The position numbers and the translations under genes are program-made. DNA of 64,000 bases from Ruania rhizosphaerae (GTDB lineage: Bacteria > Actinomycetota > Actinomycetes > Actinomycetales > Beutenbergiaceae): positions 62,001 to 126,000 of the forward strand of contig NZ_VSMB01000012.1 of NCBI RefSeq assembly GCF_009805705.1, in the 5' to 3' direction. Positions 56,184-64,000 of the stretch are shown here, one piece after another. Each line of letters starts with the position of its first letter. Positions within the stretch are counted from its first letter, which is position 1. The notes under the pieces were generated by a model, which saw only the letters and a list, made by a program, of their open reading frames with translations, was not told where the DNA came from and did no database searches.

Positions 56184-59144
56184 CTAGGCGCTCTCACGCT
56201 TGGCCCGGGCGGCCCTCGCCGATCGTCGCGCCGAACGTGCCTTGGGCTTGCCCAGCGGAGCCACCGCGGTCACCGGACGTAGCGCTGGAACCGCATCCGT
56301 ACCCAGGATCTCGGCGAGGAATCGCCCGGTGTGCGAGGCAGCGATACGCGCGACCTCTTCCGGGGTTCCCTCGGCCACCACAGTTCCGCCGCCGGAGCCG
56401 CCTTCGGGACCCATGTCGATGACCCAGTCGGCATTCTTGATCACGTCGAGGTTGTGCTCGATCACGATCACGGTGTTGCCCTTCTCCACGAGTCCCTGCA
56501 ACACGGCCATCAGGCGACTGATGTCCTCGAAGTGCAGACCTGTGGTGGGTTCATCGAGGACGTACACGGTACGGCCGGTCGAACGCTTCTGGAGCTCTGA
56601 GGCGAGTTTGACGCGCTGAGCCTCGCCACCGGAGAGTGTCGGCGCGGGCTGGCCCAGTCGGACGTAACCCAGACCGACATCGACGAGCGTGTGCAGGTGC
56701 CGGGCGATCGACGGAACGGCAGAGAAGAACTCCGCTGCCTCCGAGATGGGCATGTCCAGCACCTCGGCCACGGTCTTGCCCTTGTAGTGCACCTCAAGTG
56801 TTTCCCGGTTGTACCGGGCGCCGTGACACACCTCGCACGGAACGTACACATCCGGGAGGAAGTTCATCTCGATCTTCAGCGTGCCATCGCCCGAGCACGC
56901 CTCGCAGCGTCCTCCCTTGACGTTGAAAGAGAACCGGCCCGGGGTGTAGCCGCGAACCTTCGCCTCCTGTGTCTGAGCGAACAGCTTGCGCATGTGGTCC
57001 CACACGCCGGTGTAGGTCGCCGGATTCGACCGTGGTGTACGCCCGATCGGGCTCTGATCGACATGGACTACCTTGTCGAGCTGCTCCAGACCGGTGACCC
57101 GCTTGTGCCGGCCGGGCACGTGCTTGGCGCCGTTGAGCTCGTTGGCGAGCACGTTGTAGAGGATGCCGTTCACCAGCGTGGACTTCCCCGAACCCGACAC
57201 ACCGGTCACTGCCGTGAGGGTTCCCAGCGGGAAGGAGACGTCCACACCTTGCAGGTTGTTCTCACGTGCGCGGTGGACCGTGACCCAGCGCCCCTTCTCC
57301 GGCTGACGACGGTGGCTGGGGATGGCGATGCTGCGTCGCCCGGCGAGGTAGGCGCCGGTGAGCGACTCCTCGGAGGCCAGTAGGCCCGCATAGTCGCCGG
57401 AGTGGACGATGTGGCCACCGTGCTCTCCGGCGCCGGGGCCGATGTCCACGATCCAGTCCGCCGACCGGATCGTGTCCTCATCGTGTTCGACCACGATGAG
57501 CGTATTACCGAGGTCACGCAGGCGGGTGAGCGTCTCGATGAGACGCCGGTTGTCACGCTGGTGCAGGCCGATACTCGGTTCGTCCAGCACATAGAGCACA
57601 CCGACGAGGCCGGAGCCGATCTGGGTGGCGAGGCGGATACGTTGGGCTTCGCCACCGGAGAGCGTTCCGGCCGGGCGCGACAGCGAGAGGTAGTCGAGGC
57701 CCACGTCGAGCAGGAACCCGAGACGAGCGTGGATCTCCTTCAGTACCTGGCCCGCGATCGCGGCCTCCCGCTCGCCGAGCTCCAGCCCGTCCAGGAATCG
57801 CTTCGCCTCGTCGATCGCCAGGAAGCAGACATCAGCGATCGACTTGCCGCCGACCGTGACAGCGAGCACCTCGGGCTTGAGCCGCGCACCCTGACAGGTC
57901 GGGCACGGCACCTCGCGCATGTACTCCTCGTACTTCTCCCGCGACCACTCCGACTCGGTCTCGGAATGACGCCGCTGGAGGAACGAGATCACACCCTCGA
58001 AGCCGGTCGAGTACGACCGCTCCCGGCCCCACCGGTTCTTGTACCGCACATGGACTTTGTGATCCTTGCCGTGCAGCACGGCTTCCTTGGCACGGGCCGG
58101 TAGCGCCCGCCACGGGGTGTCGACCGAGAACCCGAGATCCTCCCCCAGGGCCACCAGCACCCGGTCGAAGTACTGCGCGTTCGCCCCGGCCCACGGTGCC
58201 ACCGCTCCCTCGGCGAGCGTGAGGTCGTCATCGGGGATCACCAGTTCCGGGTCGACCTCCAGGCGCGTCCCGATCCCGGTGCAATCCGGGCATGCTCCGT
58301 AGGGCGCGTTGAAGGAGAACGTCCGTGGCTCCATCTCCTCCAGGGCGAGCGGATGATCGTTCGGGCAGGCCCGCTTCTCGGAGAAGCGACGCGTGCGCTC
58401 CGGATCCTCGGGGTCGAGGTCGACGAAGTCGGCCACAACCAGCCCCTCAGCCAGGCCGAGCGCAGTCTCCACCGAGTCCGTGAGTCGCTGGCGGATGTTC
58501 TCCCGCACGACGAGGCGGTCGACCACCACGTTGATGGTGTGCTTGAGCTTCTTCTCCAGCACGGGCGGCTCGCTCAGCTGCACGAGCTCGCCATCGACGA
58601 TGGCACGTGCAAATCCTCGCGACTGCAGATCCTTGAACAGATCGGCGTACTCTCCCTTGCGCCCGCGCACGACCGGAGCGAGCACCTGGAACCGTGTGCC
58701 CTCCGGCTTGGCTCGCAACCGGTCGACGATCTGCTGCGGGGTCTGGGCCACGATCTGTTCGCCGCACTGGGGGCAGTGCTGGGTTCCCGCACGAGCGAAC
58801 AGCAGGCGCAGGTAGTCGTAGACCTCAGTGATCGTTCCGACGGTCGATCGCGGGTTCCGGTTGGTCGACTTCTGGTCGATCGACACCGCAGGCGACAGGC
58901 CCTCGATGAAGTCCACGTCGGGCTTGTCCATCTGGCCCAGGAACTGGCGCGCATAAGCGGACAAGGACTCGACGTACCGTCGCTGCCCCTCGGCGAATAT
59001 CGTGTCGAAGGCCAGCGACGACTTCCCGGACCCCGAGAGTCCGGTGAACACGATGAGGCCGTCGCGGGGGAGGTCGATGCTGACGTTCTGGAGGTTGTGC
59101 TCGCGGGCTCCGCGCACGAGGAGGGTGTCACTCACGCCCGCCAT
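56184..59144 (-). CDS. uvrA: UvrABC system protein A
   Basis: 986 residues from ATG 59144; GTG 59135 ([18 protein letters not shown]) is the alternative. Two ABC modules: Walker [21 protein letters not shown] and [20 protein letters not shown]; signatures [20 protein letters not shown] and [20 protein letters not shown]; zinc-finger Cys pairs [17 protein letters not shown] and CEVCHG. Damage recognition subunit. A LexA-box-like site at 59165-59180 lies 20 bases before the start, indicating SOS control. Converges on OsmC. Confidence 0.97.
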   Translation of the reverse strand: MAGVSDTLLVRGAREHNLQNVSIDLPRDGLIVFTGLSGSGKSSLAFDTIFAEGQRRYVESLSAYARQFLGQMDKPDVDFIEGLSPAVSIDQKSTNRNPRSTVGTITEVYDYLRLLFARAGTQHCPQCGEQIVAQTPQQIVDRLRAKPEGTRFQVLAPVVRGRKGEYADLFKDLQSRGFARAIVDGELVQLSEPPVLEKKLKHTINVVVDRLVVRENIRQRLTDSVETALGLAEGLVVADFVDLDPEDPERTRRFSEKRACPNDHPLALEEMEPRTFSFNAPYGACPDCTGIGTRLEVDPELVIPDDDLTLAEGAVAPWAGANAQYFDRVLVALGEDLGFSVDTPWRALPARAKEAVLHGKDHKVHVRYKNRWGRERSYSTGFEGVISFLQRRHSETESEWSREKYEEYMREVPCPTCQGARLKPEVLAVTVGGKSIADVCFLAIDEAKRFLDGLELGEREAAIAGQVLKEIHARLGFLLDVGLDYLSLSRPAGTLSGGEAQRIRLATQIGSGLVGVLYVLDEPSIGLHQRDNRRLIETLTRLRDLGNTLIVVEHDEDTIRSADWIVDIGPGAGEHGGHIVHSGDYAGLLASEESLTGAYLAGRRSIAIPSHRRQPEKGRWVTVHRARENNLQGVDVSFPLGTLTAVTGVSGSGKSTLVNGILYNVLANELNGAKHVPGRHKRVTGLEQLDKVVHVDQSPIGRTPRSNPATYTGVWDHMRKLFAQTQEAKVRGYTPGRFSFNVKGGRCEACSGDGTLKIEMNFLPDVYVPCEVCHGARYNRETLEVHYKGKTVAEVLDMPISEAAEFFSAVPSIARHLHTLVDVGLGYVRLGQPAPTLSGGEAQRVKLASELQKRSTGRTVYVLDEPTTGLHFEDISRLMAVLQGLVEKGNTVIVIEHNLDVIKNADWVIDMGPEGGSGGGTVVAEGTPEEVARIAASHTGRFLAEILGTDAVPALRPVTAVAPLGKPKARSARRSARAARAKRESA

Positions 59145-59164
59145 GGTATGCCGCACCACCGACA

Positions 59165-59180
59165 TCGTACAAGCGTTCGA
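59165..59180 (-). promoter_or_regulatory. LexA (SOS) box upstream of uvrA
   Basis: Reverse strand TCGAACGCTTGTACGA matches the Gram-positive/actinobacterial SOS box TCGAAC-N4-GTTCGA at 11 of 12 defined bases. It lies just upstream of the uvrA start, where repression would block the promoter. Confidence 0.75.
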
Positions 59181-59336
59181 GGTGCTTCGTGTGCGATCCC
59201 ACGTTGCACCGCATGCATGATGGCCCCCGACGGACATGTCGGAGGTACCCAGGCGAGGTGGCGATGTCACTGACTGTCGATGACAAGTCATTAACGGGCC
59301 GATGGCCTGTCGGCGGTAGATGCCACACTCCCTGTC

Positions 59337-59747
59337 ATGGACCAACGCCTGAGCCTCGTGACTCTCGTCGTCGCCGATCTCGACGTCTCCCGCGCCTTCT
59401 ACATCGATGGCCTCGGCTGGCAACCCGAGGTCGATGTCCCCGGAGAAGTGCTGATGATCCGCGTCGGGGACCGCCTGCTGCTGTCGCTATGGCACCGTGA
59501 TCACGCCGAGGCCGAGATCGGCCCCGTCTCCCGTACAGGCACTCCCCCGGTCACGCTCGCCCACAACGTATCCGAACCCGCGCAGGTAGACGGCATCCTG
59601 GAACTCGCTGAACGTGCCGGCGCCCGGATCGGCCAGGCGGCGTGGCGGAGCTGGGGTGGGTACTCCGGCTATGTCATCGACCCGGATGGGTTCCGATGGG
59701 AGGTTGCGGTCAACCCCACCGAGTTGGGTGAGAGCCTGCTGCCATGA
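59337..59747 (+). CDS. VOC family protein (glyoxalase/dioxygenase fold)
   Basis: 136 residues. [20 protein letters not shown] and the second half [20 protein letters not shown] show the paired beta-alpha-beta-beta-beta units of the vicinal oxygen chelate fold. Metal-binding residues cannot be assigned with confidence. Downstream overlap (ATGA) with an MBL-fold hydrolase gene suggests a shared operon, followed by a YciI gene. Confidence 0.88.
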   Translation: MDQRLSLVTLVVADLDVSRAFYIDGLGWQPEVDVPGEVLMIRVGDRLLLSLWHRDHAEAEIGPVSRTGTPPVTLAHNVSEPAQVDGILELAERAGARIGQAAWRSWGGYSGYVIDPDGFRWEVAVNPTELGESLLP

Positions 59748-60439
59748 CGACAGGTCTCACGGAGGACCCCGATCCGGTGGACCCGGCACACGTCGAGCAG
59801 GGCGGGGCCGCACTGTGCTGGCGGCGTGGTGACCTCGAGATCCGTAAGGCCAGCGTTTCCCCGCAGGACAACAACGCCTACCTGCTCACCGATCGCGAAT
59901 TGGGTGACCAGCTCCTGATCGACGCCGCCGACGATGCCGGCCGCGTGCTCGATCTCGTCGAAGCGGCCCGTCCAGGCGGTCGCCTGATGGGCGTGGTCAC
60001 CACGCACCGCCACTGGGACCACCATCGCGCGCTACGGCAGGTGATTGCGACGACGGGCGCCGCTGTCCTCGCCGGCGCTCAGGATGCCGACCACCTCCCC
60101 GTTCCCGTCACACGCCGACTGCGCCACGGCGAGCCGATCGAGATCGGCAGGTTCCACCTGAGAGTGATCGGGCTCCGGGGTCACACGCCCGGTTCGGTCG
60201 CTCTGGCGTGGCAGGATCCCGACGGCGTGGCCTGGCTCTTCAGTGGCGATAGCCTCTTCCCCGGTGGCCTCGGAAGAACCCACTCGGCTGAAGACTTCGC
60301 GACGCTATTCACCGACGTCACCAGCCGGGTTTTCGATGTGTTCGACGACTCCACCCTGGTGCACCCGGGGCACGGGGACAGCACCACACTCGGTGCCGAG
60401 CGCCCCCACCTTCGCACCTGGCGGGCACGAGGGTGGTGA
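59744..60439 (+). CDS. MBL-fold metallo-hydrolase (glyoxalase II-like)
   Basis: 231 residues, ATG 59744 overlapping the VOC stop. Metal motif VVTTHRHWDHHRALRQ (HxHxDH), third His in RGHTPGSVALAW, FSGDSLFPGGLGR, and terminal His in LVHPGHGDSTTLG. The overall layout is that of hydroxyacylglutathione hydrolase-like enzymes; the thiol substrate in Actinobacteria would be mycothiol or similar, by inference. The uvrA-MBL adjacency is common in this phylum. Confidence 0.92.
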   Translation: MTTGLTEDPDPVDPAHVEQGGAALCWRRGDLEIRKASVSPQDNNAYLLTDRELGDQLLIDAADDAGRVLDLVEAARPGGRLMGVVTTHRHWDHHRALRQVIATTGAAVLAGAQDADHLPVPVTRRLRHGEPIEIGRFHLRVIGLRGHTPGSVALAWQDPDGVAWLFSGDSLFPGGLGRTHSAEDFATLFTDVTSRVFDVFDDSTLVHPGHGDSTTLGAERPHLRTWRARGW

Positions 60440-60465
60440 TCGGGCACCGCAGGTACGCTGCACGC

Positions 60466-60762
60466 ATGAGGACATTCGCCGTCGAGTACGTCTACGACAC
60501 CACGCGGACCGCTGACATCGATGCACTCCGGCCCGAGCACCGCGAGTTCCTGAATGGACTTGCCGAGGCCGGTACGGTACTCGCGTCCGGGCCGTGGTTG
60601 GACAATGCCGCACCTGGCGCCCTGCTGCTGGTCTCAGCCGAGGACGACGCTCAGGTCAAGCAGATCCTGGACGCCGATCCCTTTCACCGCGCCCACCTGA
60701 TCTCCCACCGCAAGGTCCGGGCATGGAACCCCGTGATCGGAGCGTTCGCAGACCGGACCTGA
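60466..60762 (+). CDS. YciI family protein
   Basis: 98 residues from ATG 60466 (MRTFAVEYVYDTTRTADIDA). RPEHREFLNGLAEAGTVLAS and DDAQVKQILDADPFHRAHLI match the YciI fold (ferredoxin-like, with conserved His-Asp pair). Some members are peroxidases or dehalogenase-like; function unknown here. 26 bases past the MBL gene; converges with terC. Confidence 0.9.
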   Translation: MRTFAVEYVYDTTRTADIDALRPEHREFLNGLAEAGTVLASGPWLDNAAPGALLLVSAEDDAQVKQILDADPFHRAHLISHRKVRAWNPVIGAFADRT

Positions 60763-60886
60763 CGAGCGCACGTCGCACGCGCAAGCCACGGACAGGCCAG
60801 TCGGCAGTGGCCGCGAGTCCGGCCGTGTATGCCGGCTCCCGCATGGCAGAACGCTGAGCGATTCAGCGACCCCCGTCGCCCAACGA

Positions 60887-61927
60887 CTAGTGGGGCTCGC
60901 CGTCGTCCTCGCCGGCCGCTGTCGACGCTTCTTCCGCTGGTGCCGTGACCTCGGCCGCCGCAGCGGCCCTGCGCCCGGCAAGCAGCGAGGTCACGGTGGT
61001 GACCGTCAGGATGCCGACGATCACGATCAAGGAGACGTAGGTGTTGACCTCCGGGATCACGTGCCACTCCTGCCCACCGTTGATGAACGGCACCTCGTTC
61101 TCGTGCAGGGCGTGGATCACCAGCTTCGCCCCGATGAAAGCGAGGATCGCGGCCAGTCCGTAGTTGAGGTAGACGAGCCGGTCGAGCAGGCCGTCGATGA
61201 GGAAGTACAACTGCCGCAGGCCGAGCAGCGAGAAGGCGTTGGCCGCGAAAATCAGGAACACTTCCTGAGTGAGGCCGAAGATCGCCGGGATGGAGTCGAC
61301 GGCGAACAGGATGTCGGCGCTACCGATGGCGAGGATCACGATGAACATCGGCGTCACGTGCATCCGGCCGGAGGAGCGGGTGAACATCTTGTCGTCGACG
61401 TAACCCTCCGTCGTCGGGAAGACGCGGCGCACCAACCGCAATGCGGCGTTCTCCTTGAACTCCTCGTCCTCCTCGGACTTCCTCACCTGCGTGATGGCCG
61501 TGTAGATGAGGAAGGCACCAAAGATGTAGAACACCCAAGCGAACTCATTGACGATCGCGGCTCCGAGCACGATGAACAAGGTGCGCAGCACGAGAGCGAT
61601 CACGATGCCGATCAGCAGCACCTTCTGCTGGTACTTCCGTGGCACGCGGAAACTCGCCATGATCAGCACGAAGACAAACAGGTTGTCCACCGAGAGCGAC
61701 TTCTCCGTGATGTAGCCGGAGAAGTACTGGAGCCCGTAGTCCGATCCCCACTCGAGCAGCACGAATCCGCCGAATACGAGCGCGATCAACACGTAGCCCG
61801 CCGACCAGAGGCCCGCTTCCTTCAGCGACGGTGCGTGGGCTTTGCGCACGTGGCCCACGAAGTCGACGACGAGCATCGCGACGATAAGACCAACGGTGGC
61901 CAGCCATGCCCAGAGTGGGACATCCAT
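60887..61927 (-). CDS. TerC family integral membrane protein, Mn-riboswitch controlled
   Basis: 346 residues from ATG 61927 with GGAGG 7 bases upstream. About nine helices; the TerC/Alx core is clear: SDYGLQYFSGYITEKSLSVD with acidic NLFVFVLIMASF, and ILAIGSADILFAVDSIPAIF with conserved Asp residues in the membrane. TerC proteins have been linked to tellurite resistance and, more recently, to manganese export. Here a yybP-ykoY riboswitch covers its leader, so a Mn export role is the best reading. The C-terminus is Ala/Glu-rich. Confidence 0.95.
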   Translation of the reverse strand: MDVPLWAWLATVGLIVAMLVVDFVGHVRKAHAPSLKEAGLWSAGYVLIALVFGGFVLLEWGSDYGLQYFSGYITEKSLSVDNLFVFVLIMASFRVPRKYQQKVLLIGIVIALVLRTLFIVLGAAIVNEFAWVFYIFGAFLIYTAITQVRKSEEDEEFKENAALRLVRRVFPTTEGYVDDKMFTRSSGRMHVTPMFIVILAIGSADILFAVDSIPAIFGLTQEVFLIFAANAFSLLGLRQLYFLIDGLLDRLVYLNYGLAAILAFIGAKLVIHALHENEVPFINGGQEWHVIPEVNTYVSLIVIVGILTVTTVTSLLAGRRAAAAAEVTAPAEEASTAAGEDDGEPH

Positions 61928-61933
61928 ACGTAA

Positions 61934-61964
61934 ACCTCCGGTGAGTTGGGTGTGCACCGGAGGT
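61934..61964 (-). promoter_or_regulatory. SD-sequestering hairpin of the terC leader
   Basis: ACCTCCGGTG (61934-61943) and CACCGGAGGT (61955-61964) form a perfect 10-bp stem with 11-base loop. In the mRNA the 61934-61943 side is the Shine-Dalgarno CACCGGAGGT, so this stem masks it. It competes with the aptamer P1 stem and is the likely OFF state. Confidence 0.8.
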
Positions 61965-62052
61965 CTCCCCCACCGCTGGTGGGCCGATGACGCCGAGACG
62001 AACTGGCTCGCCTGTACTGACGACGTCACCGCTTAAGGGGTACTCCCCTCCT
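61958..62052 (-). promoter_or_regulatory. yybP-ykoY manganese riboswitch upstream of terC
   Basis: Read on the reverse strand, the leader has the aptamer landmarks in order: AGGAGGGGAGTA at 62041-62052, CGTCAGTAC, GGCGTCATCGG, and closing GTGGGGGAGACCTCC ending at about 61959. It directly precedes the TerC gene, a usual partner of this class. The 3' aptamer strand ACCTCCGGTG can pair either with the 5' GGAGG of P1 or with the gene's ribosome binding site, so Mn binding should free translation. Confidence 0.88.
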
Positions 62053-62104
62053 AGACCACTGAGCATACACGGACTTCTGGGGTGACCCCGGCTTCCGAAG
62101 CTGC

Positions 62105-62212
62105 GTGCTCACAAGGAGCAGTGATGCCCGGGAAGGCATCTGGGTGCACGGCGATGTCGCAGCAGGAGTGCTCCACCATCACGGCAATCTCACCGTTGAC
62201 GGCGTGCAGTCA
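62105..62212 (+). pseudogene. Possible remnant of an aminoglycoside phosphotransferase-like gene
   Basis: The forward frame reads GIWVHGDVAAGVLHHHGNLT then VDG, close to the phosphotransferase catalytic loop W-x-H-G-D-x(3)-G-N-L-x-V with a small insertion. Nothing of the family surrounds it, so it would be a decayed fragment. The same interval has an AAGGAG followed by GTG/ATG 62121-62126 opening a 40-codon frame of low credibility. The match is short and could be chance. Confidence 0.3.
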
Positions 62213-63151
62213 TCGGTCTCCAGCGACGGGCGATGGGAGTTGACCGGCGGTCGCGTGGTCCGGTCGTTGGTGTGCACGGACGCGTCCTCCCCACCAGAGG
62301 TAGAGGCTGATGAGGGTGAGGGAGGTGAGGTAGAGGATGAGCCACCAGGGGAAGGCGGGCGGGGCGGCGGGTGTGGTCGCGGCGGTGATGTCTTCGTCGG
62401 GGGTGGGGGTGATGCGTTCGCCTGTGACGAGGATGCGGTGGCTGTTGACCCCTAGTGGGGTGCAGGTGACGAGGGTGACCAGGTCGCGGCCTGCTTCTTG
62501 GCGGAGTGATTCGGTGTCTTCGGGTGCTACGACTTGGGTGGTCATCACTTGGTAGGTGAGGATCTCGCCGAAGGTGTTGATGGTGAAGGTGTCGCCTTGC
62601 TCGACTTGGTCGAGGTGGGTGAACAGGGTGGCTTCGGGCAGGCCCCGGTGTGCGGTGAGGGTGGAGTGGGTGCTTTCACCACCGACGGGGAGTGAGGTTC
62701 CTTGCAGGTGTCCGACTCCCTGTTCCAGGGTGGGCATGCTGGTGCCGTGGTAGATCGGCAGGTCGACGTCGATGGCTGGGATCTGGATGCGTGCCATGAT
62801 CCCGGTCTCGGTGGAGAGCATCGACCAGTAGTCGTAGTCACTGGTGCCTGATGTGCCTTCTCCCTGGGGCACGTTCGCATTCGCTGCCAGTACGGCCCCG
62901 CTGGAGAGATCACTGTTGTAGGCGTGGGCCTGGTTCAGTTGTTCTTCGGCGCTGGGGATCGCGTCGTTGACTGATTCGTCGTAGCGTTCGATCACCTGTG
63001 TCTGGTTCAGTGCGAACACCCAGCTTGCTGCGCTGGGGTAGGTCACGGCACTCACGCCCAGGACCGCGATCACTGCTGAGACGATCAGGGGGACGCTGGC
63101 GCGCCATCGTCTGGGCTTGGCCATGCGGTGGCGGGATGGGTGCGCGGGCAT
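62210..63151 (-). CDS. Class C sortase (pilus assembly transpeptidase)
   Basis: 313 residues from ATG 63151. N-terminal helix (VPLIVSAVIAVLGVSAVTYP) and C-terminal helix (FPWWLILYLTSLTLISLYLW) anchor it; between them the sortase core has IPAIDVDLPIYHGTSMPTLE with VGHLQGTSLPVGGESTHSTL, His168 in TAHRGLPEATLFTH, and TLVTCTPLGVNSHRILVTGE with nucleophile Cys230 and Arg239. A class C lid with a DP(F/W) motif is not evident. It polymerises the LPXTG pilin encoded upstream; a strong hairpin separates the two genes. Confidence 0.95.
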   Translation of the reverse strand: MPAHPSRHRMAKPRRWRASVPLIVSAVIAVLGVSAVTYPSAASWVFALNQTQVIERYDESVNDAIPSAEEQLNQAHAYNSDLSSGAVLAANANVPQGEGTSGTSDYDYWSMLSTETGIMARIQIPAIDVDLPIYHGTSMPTLEQGVGHLQGTSLPVGGESTHSTLTAHRGLPEATLFTHLDQVEQGDTFTINTFGEILTYQVMTTQVVAPEDTESLRQEAGRDLVTLVTCTPLGVNSHRILVTGERITPTPDEDITAATTPAAPPAFPWWLILYLTSLTLISLYLWWGGRVRAHQRPDHATAGQLPSPVAGDR

Positions 63152-63177
63152 CTCAGCATTCCTTCGTCTCAGACAAC

Positions 63178-63226
63178 GGTAGCGGAGCGGGTGCCCCCTG
63201 GTCTTGGGGCCACCCGCTCCGCTACC
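63178..63226 (-). terminator. Long hairpin between pilin and sortase genes
   Basis: GGTAGCGGAGCGGGTG (63178-63193) and its exact complement (63211-63226) form a 16-bp stem, with an inner CCCC/GGGG stem in the loop. On the reverse strand it follows the pilin stop (63273) and precedes the sortase start (63151). No T-run. It may partially terminate or stabilise pilin mRNA so that pilin is made in excess over sortase. Confidence 0.7.
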
Positions 63227-63272
63227 TCGTCCTCTCGCGCTACCGGGTGGTTCAGCGCGCACTCAACACTGT

Positions 63273-64000
63273 TCAGGCTGACTCGGCGCCCTGGCGACGC
63301 TTGCGCACCACGAGCAGTCCGCCACCGAGGGCGATTCCCAGCAGCGCGATACCCGACAGGGTCAGCAGGACCTGTCCCTGCGAACCGGTCAGCGGCAGGC
63401 CGGGGACCAGCTGCTGGTCGTTCTCGATGGTGAACGTCGCGGTCGTGGCGGTCTCGCCCGGGGTGATGTTCACCGCGGTCAGAGCCGCGTCTCCGGTGGG
63501 CAGCACGTACCCGGCCGGCGCGACGGTCTCTTCGAGGATGTAGCACCGGTTGGTCACATCATCGTTGGAGTCACCAACCCACAGGCCCGGCACCGCGATC
63601 GAACCATCAGCAGCCGAAGTCACCGTCGCCACCGGGCTCTGCCCGTCGATATCAGCGGTGGTCACCGGACCACAGGTGCCGTCGGTGTCGGTGGTGTAGT
63701 ACACGCTGAACTCAGCGCCACCGAGCAGGTTCGACCCGGACGCGTCGCTCTTCTCACCGAGCAGGTTGCCCCACCGGGTCACGACCTCGGGAGTCGGGTT
63801 CTCGCCGCCCTCACCATCACCATCGAGGTCGAGATCGTTGATGTTCACGAACGCCTGGTTCGTGATGACACCATTCGAGTTCGCGGTGGTGTTGAAGTCC
63901 ACCGTCAAAGTGTCACCCGCAGCGATCGTGGCCAACGCACCCGTCAGAGTCACGGTGATCACATCACCAGTGGTGTCCAGGGTGTAGTCACTGTCCAGGA
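63273..64000 (-). CDS. LPXTG-anchored major pilin with SpaA-type isopeptide domain (partial)
   Basis: Reverse-strand frame open at the window end, so the N-terminus is missing; 241 codons are seen. Visible parts: the end of a fimbrial isopeptide-forming domain (VDFNTTANSNGVITNQAFVN, then INDLDLDGDGEGGEN with a Ca-loop-like Asp run), a SpaA/Cna-B domain with isopeptide Lys in GEKSDASGSNLLGGAEFSVY and E-box YILEETVAPAGYVL, then sorting signal LPLTG, hydrophobic LLTLSGIALLGIALGGGLLV and basic RKRRQ tail. A pilus shaft protein substrate of the sortase. Confidence 0.93.
   Translation of the reverse strand, partial: LDSDYTLDTTGDVITVTLTGALATIAAGDTLTVDFNTTANSNGVITNQAFVNINDLDLDGDGEGGENPTPEVVTRWGNLLGEKSDASGSNLLGGAEFSVYYTTDTDGTCGPVTTADIDGQSPVATVTSAADGSIAVPGLWVGDSNDDVTNRCYILEETVAPAGYVLPTGDAALTAVNITPGETATTATFTIENDQQLVPGLPLTGSQGQVLLTLSGIALLGIALGGGLLVVRKRRQGAESA

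Noticed and set aside
62121-62243. 40-codon ORF with AAGGAG next to terC riboswitch
   Set aside because: No family signal, overlaps the sortase 3' end on the opposite strand and has poor actinobacterial codon bias.

Overview
The window comes from a high-GC Gram-positive chromosome (Actinomycetota). This follows from dense GC-rich coding, frequent GTG starts and 4-base ATGA/GTGA gene overlaps, and from lineage markers: RbpA, WhiA, OpcA, a DevR/DevS (DosR/DosS)-like pair, a class C sortase with an LPXTG pilin, and LexA-box and DosR-box-like sites. Gene content and order look like Micrococcales (Beutenbergia/Ruania/Georgenia type); that placement is inference. Most of the window is conserved core chromosome with short accessory blocks between.

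Layout. 1-5 kb: C-terminus of an alkaline-phosphatase-superfamily protein, a three-gene operon of unknown membrane proteins, a lipase-maturation-factor-like membrane protein and a DUF427 protein. 5-10 kb: a TetR regulator divergent from a saccharopine-dehydrogenase-like oxidoreductase with two palindromic operators; an aldo/keto reductase; a PadR-DUF1048-DrrA-DrrB transporter operon with tandem operator-like repeats. 10-15 kb: a five-gene overlapping operon (lipoprotein binding protein, fused permease, ATPase, CobO-like protein, NUDIX hydrolase). 15-23.5 kb: an AI-2E family permease, then a DevS/DevR-like two-component system with three universal stress proteins, a metal P-type ATPase and a 36-codon GyrI-like mini-gene; three DosR-box-like sites lie in the promoters of this block. 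23.5-25.7 kb: tRNA-Pro(GGG) with terminator, an MpaB/DUF2236 protein and a PIG-L deacetylase.

25.7-39 kb: conserved block der, plsC, cmk, tyrA, (EEP hydrolase, DUF2332), rluB, scpB, scpA, parA, (SelW-like, flotillin), xerD, ctaB; the bracketed genes look like insertions into an otherwise familiar order. 39-46 kb: forward pentose-phosphate operon tkt, tal, zwf, opcA, pgl plus an SRPBCC gene, ending in a palindromic intergenic repeat. 46-56 kb: rbpA, secG, tpiA, pgk, gap, whiA, yvcK, rapZ, uvrC, the canonical glycolysis/WhiA/UvrC block. 56-64 kb: OsmC, uvrA with a LexA box, VOC, MBL and YciI proteins, a TerC gene under a yybP-ykoY manganese riboswitch whose 3' strand can pair with the ribosome binding site, a possible phosphotransferase remnant, and a pilus sortase with an LPXTG pilin that runs off the window end.

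The most interesting unit is the DevRS/USP/P-ATPase block, a compact dormancy or hypoxia-type regulon with candidate DosR boxes. Next are the ABC/CobO-like/NUDIX operon and the riboswitch-controlled terC. I saw no phage, CRISPR array, insertion sequence or rRNA.
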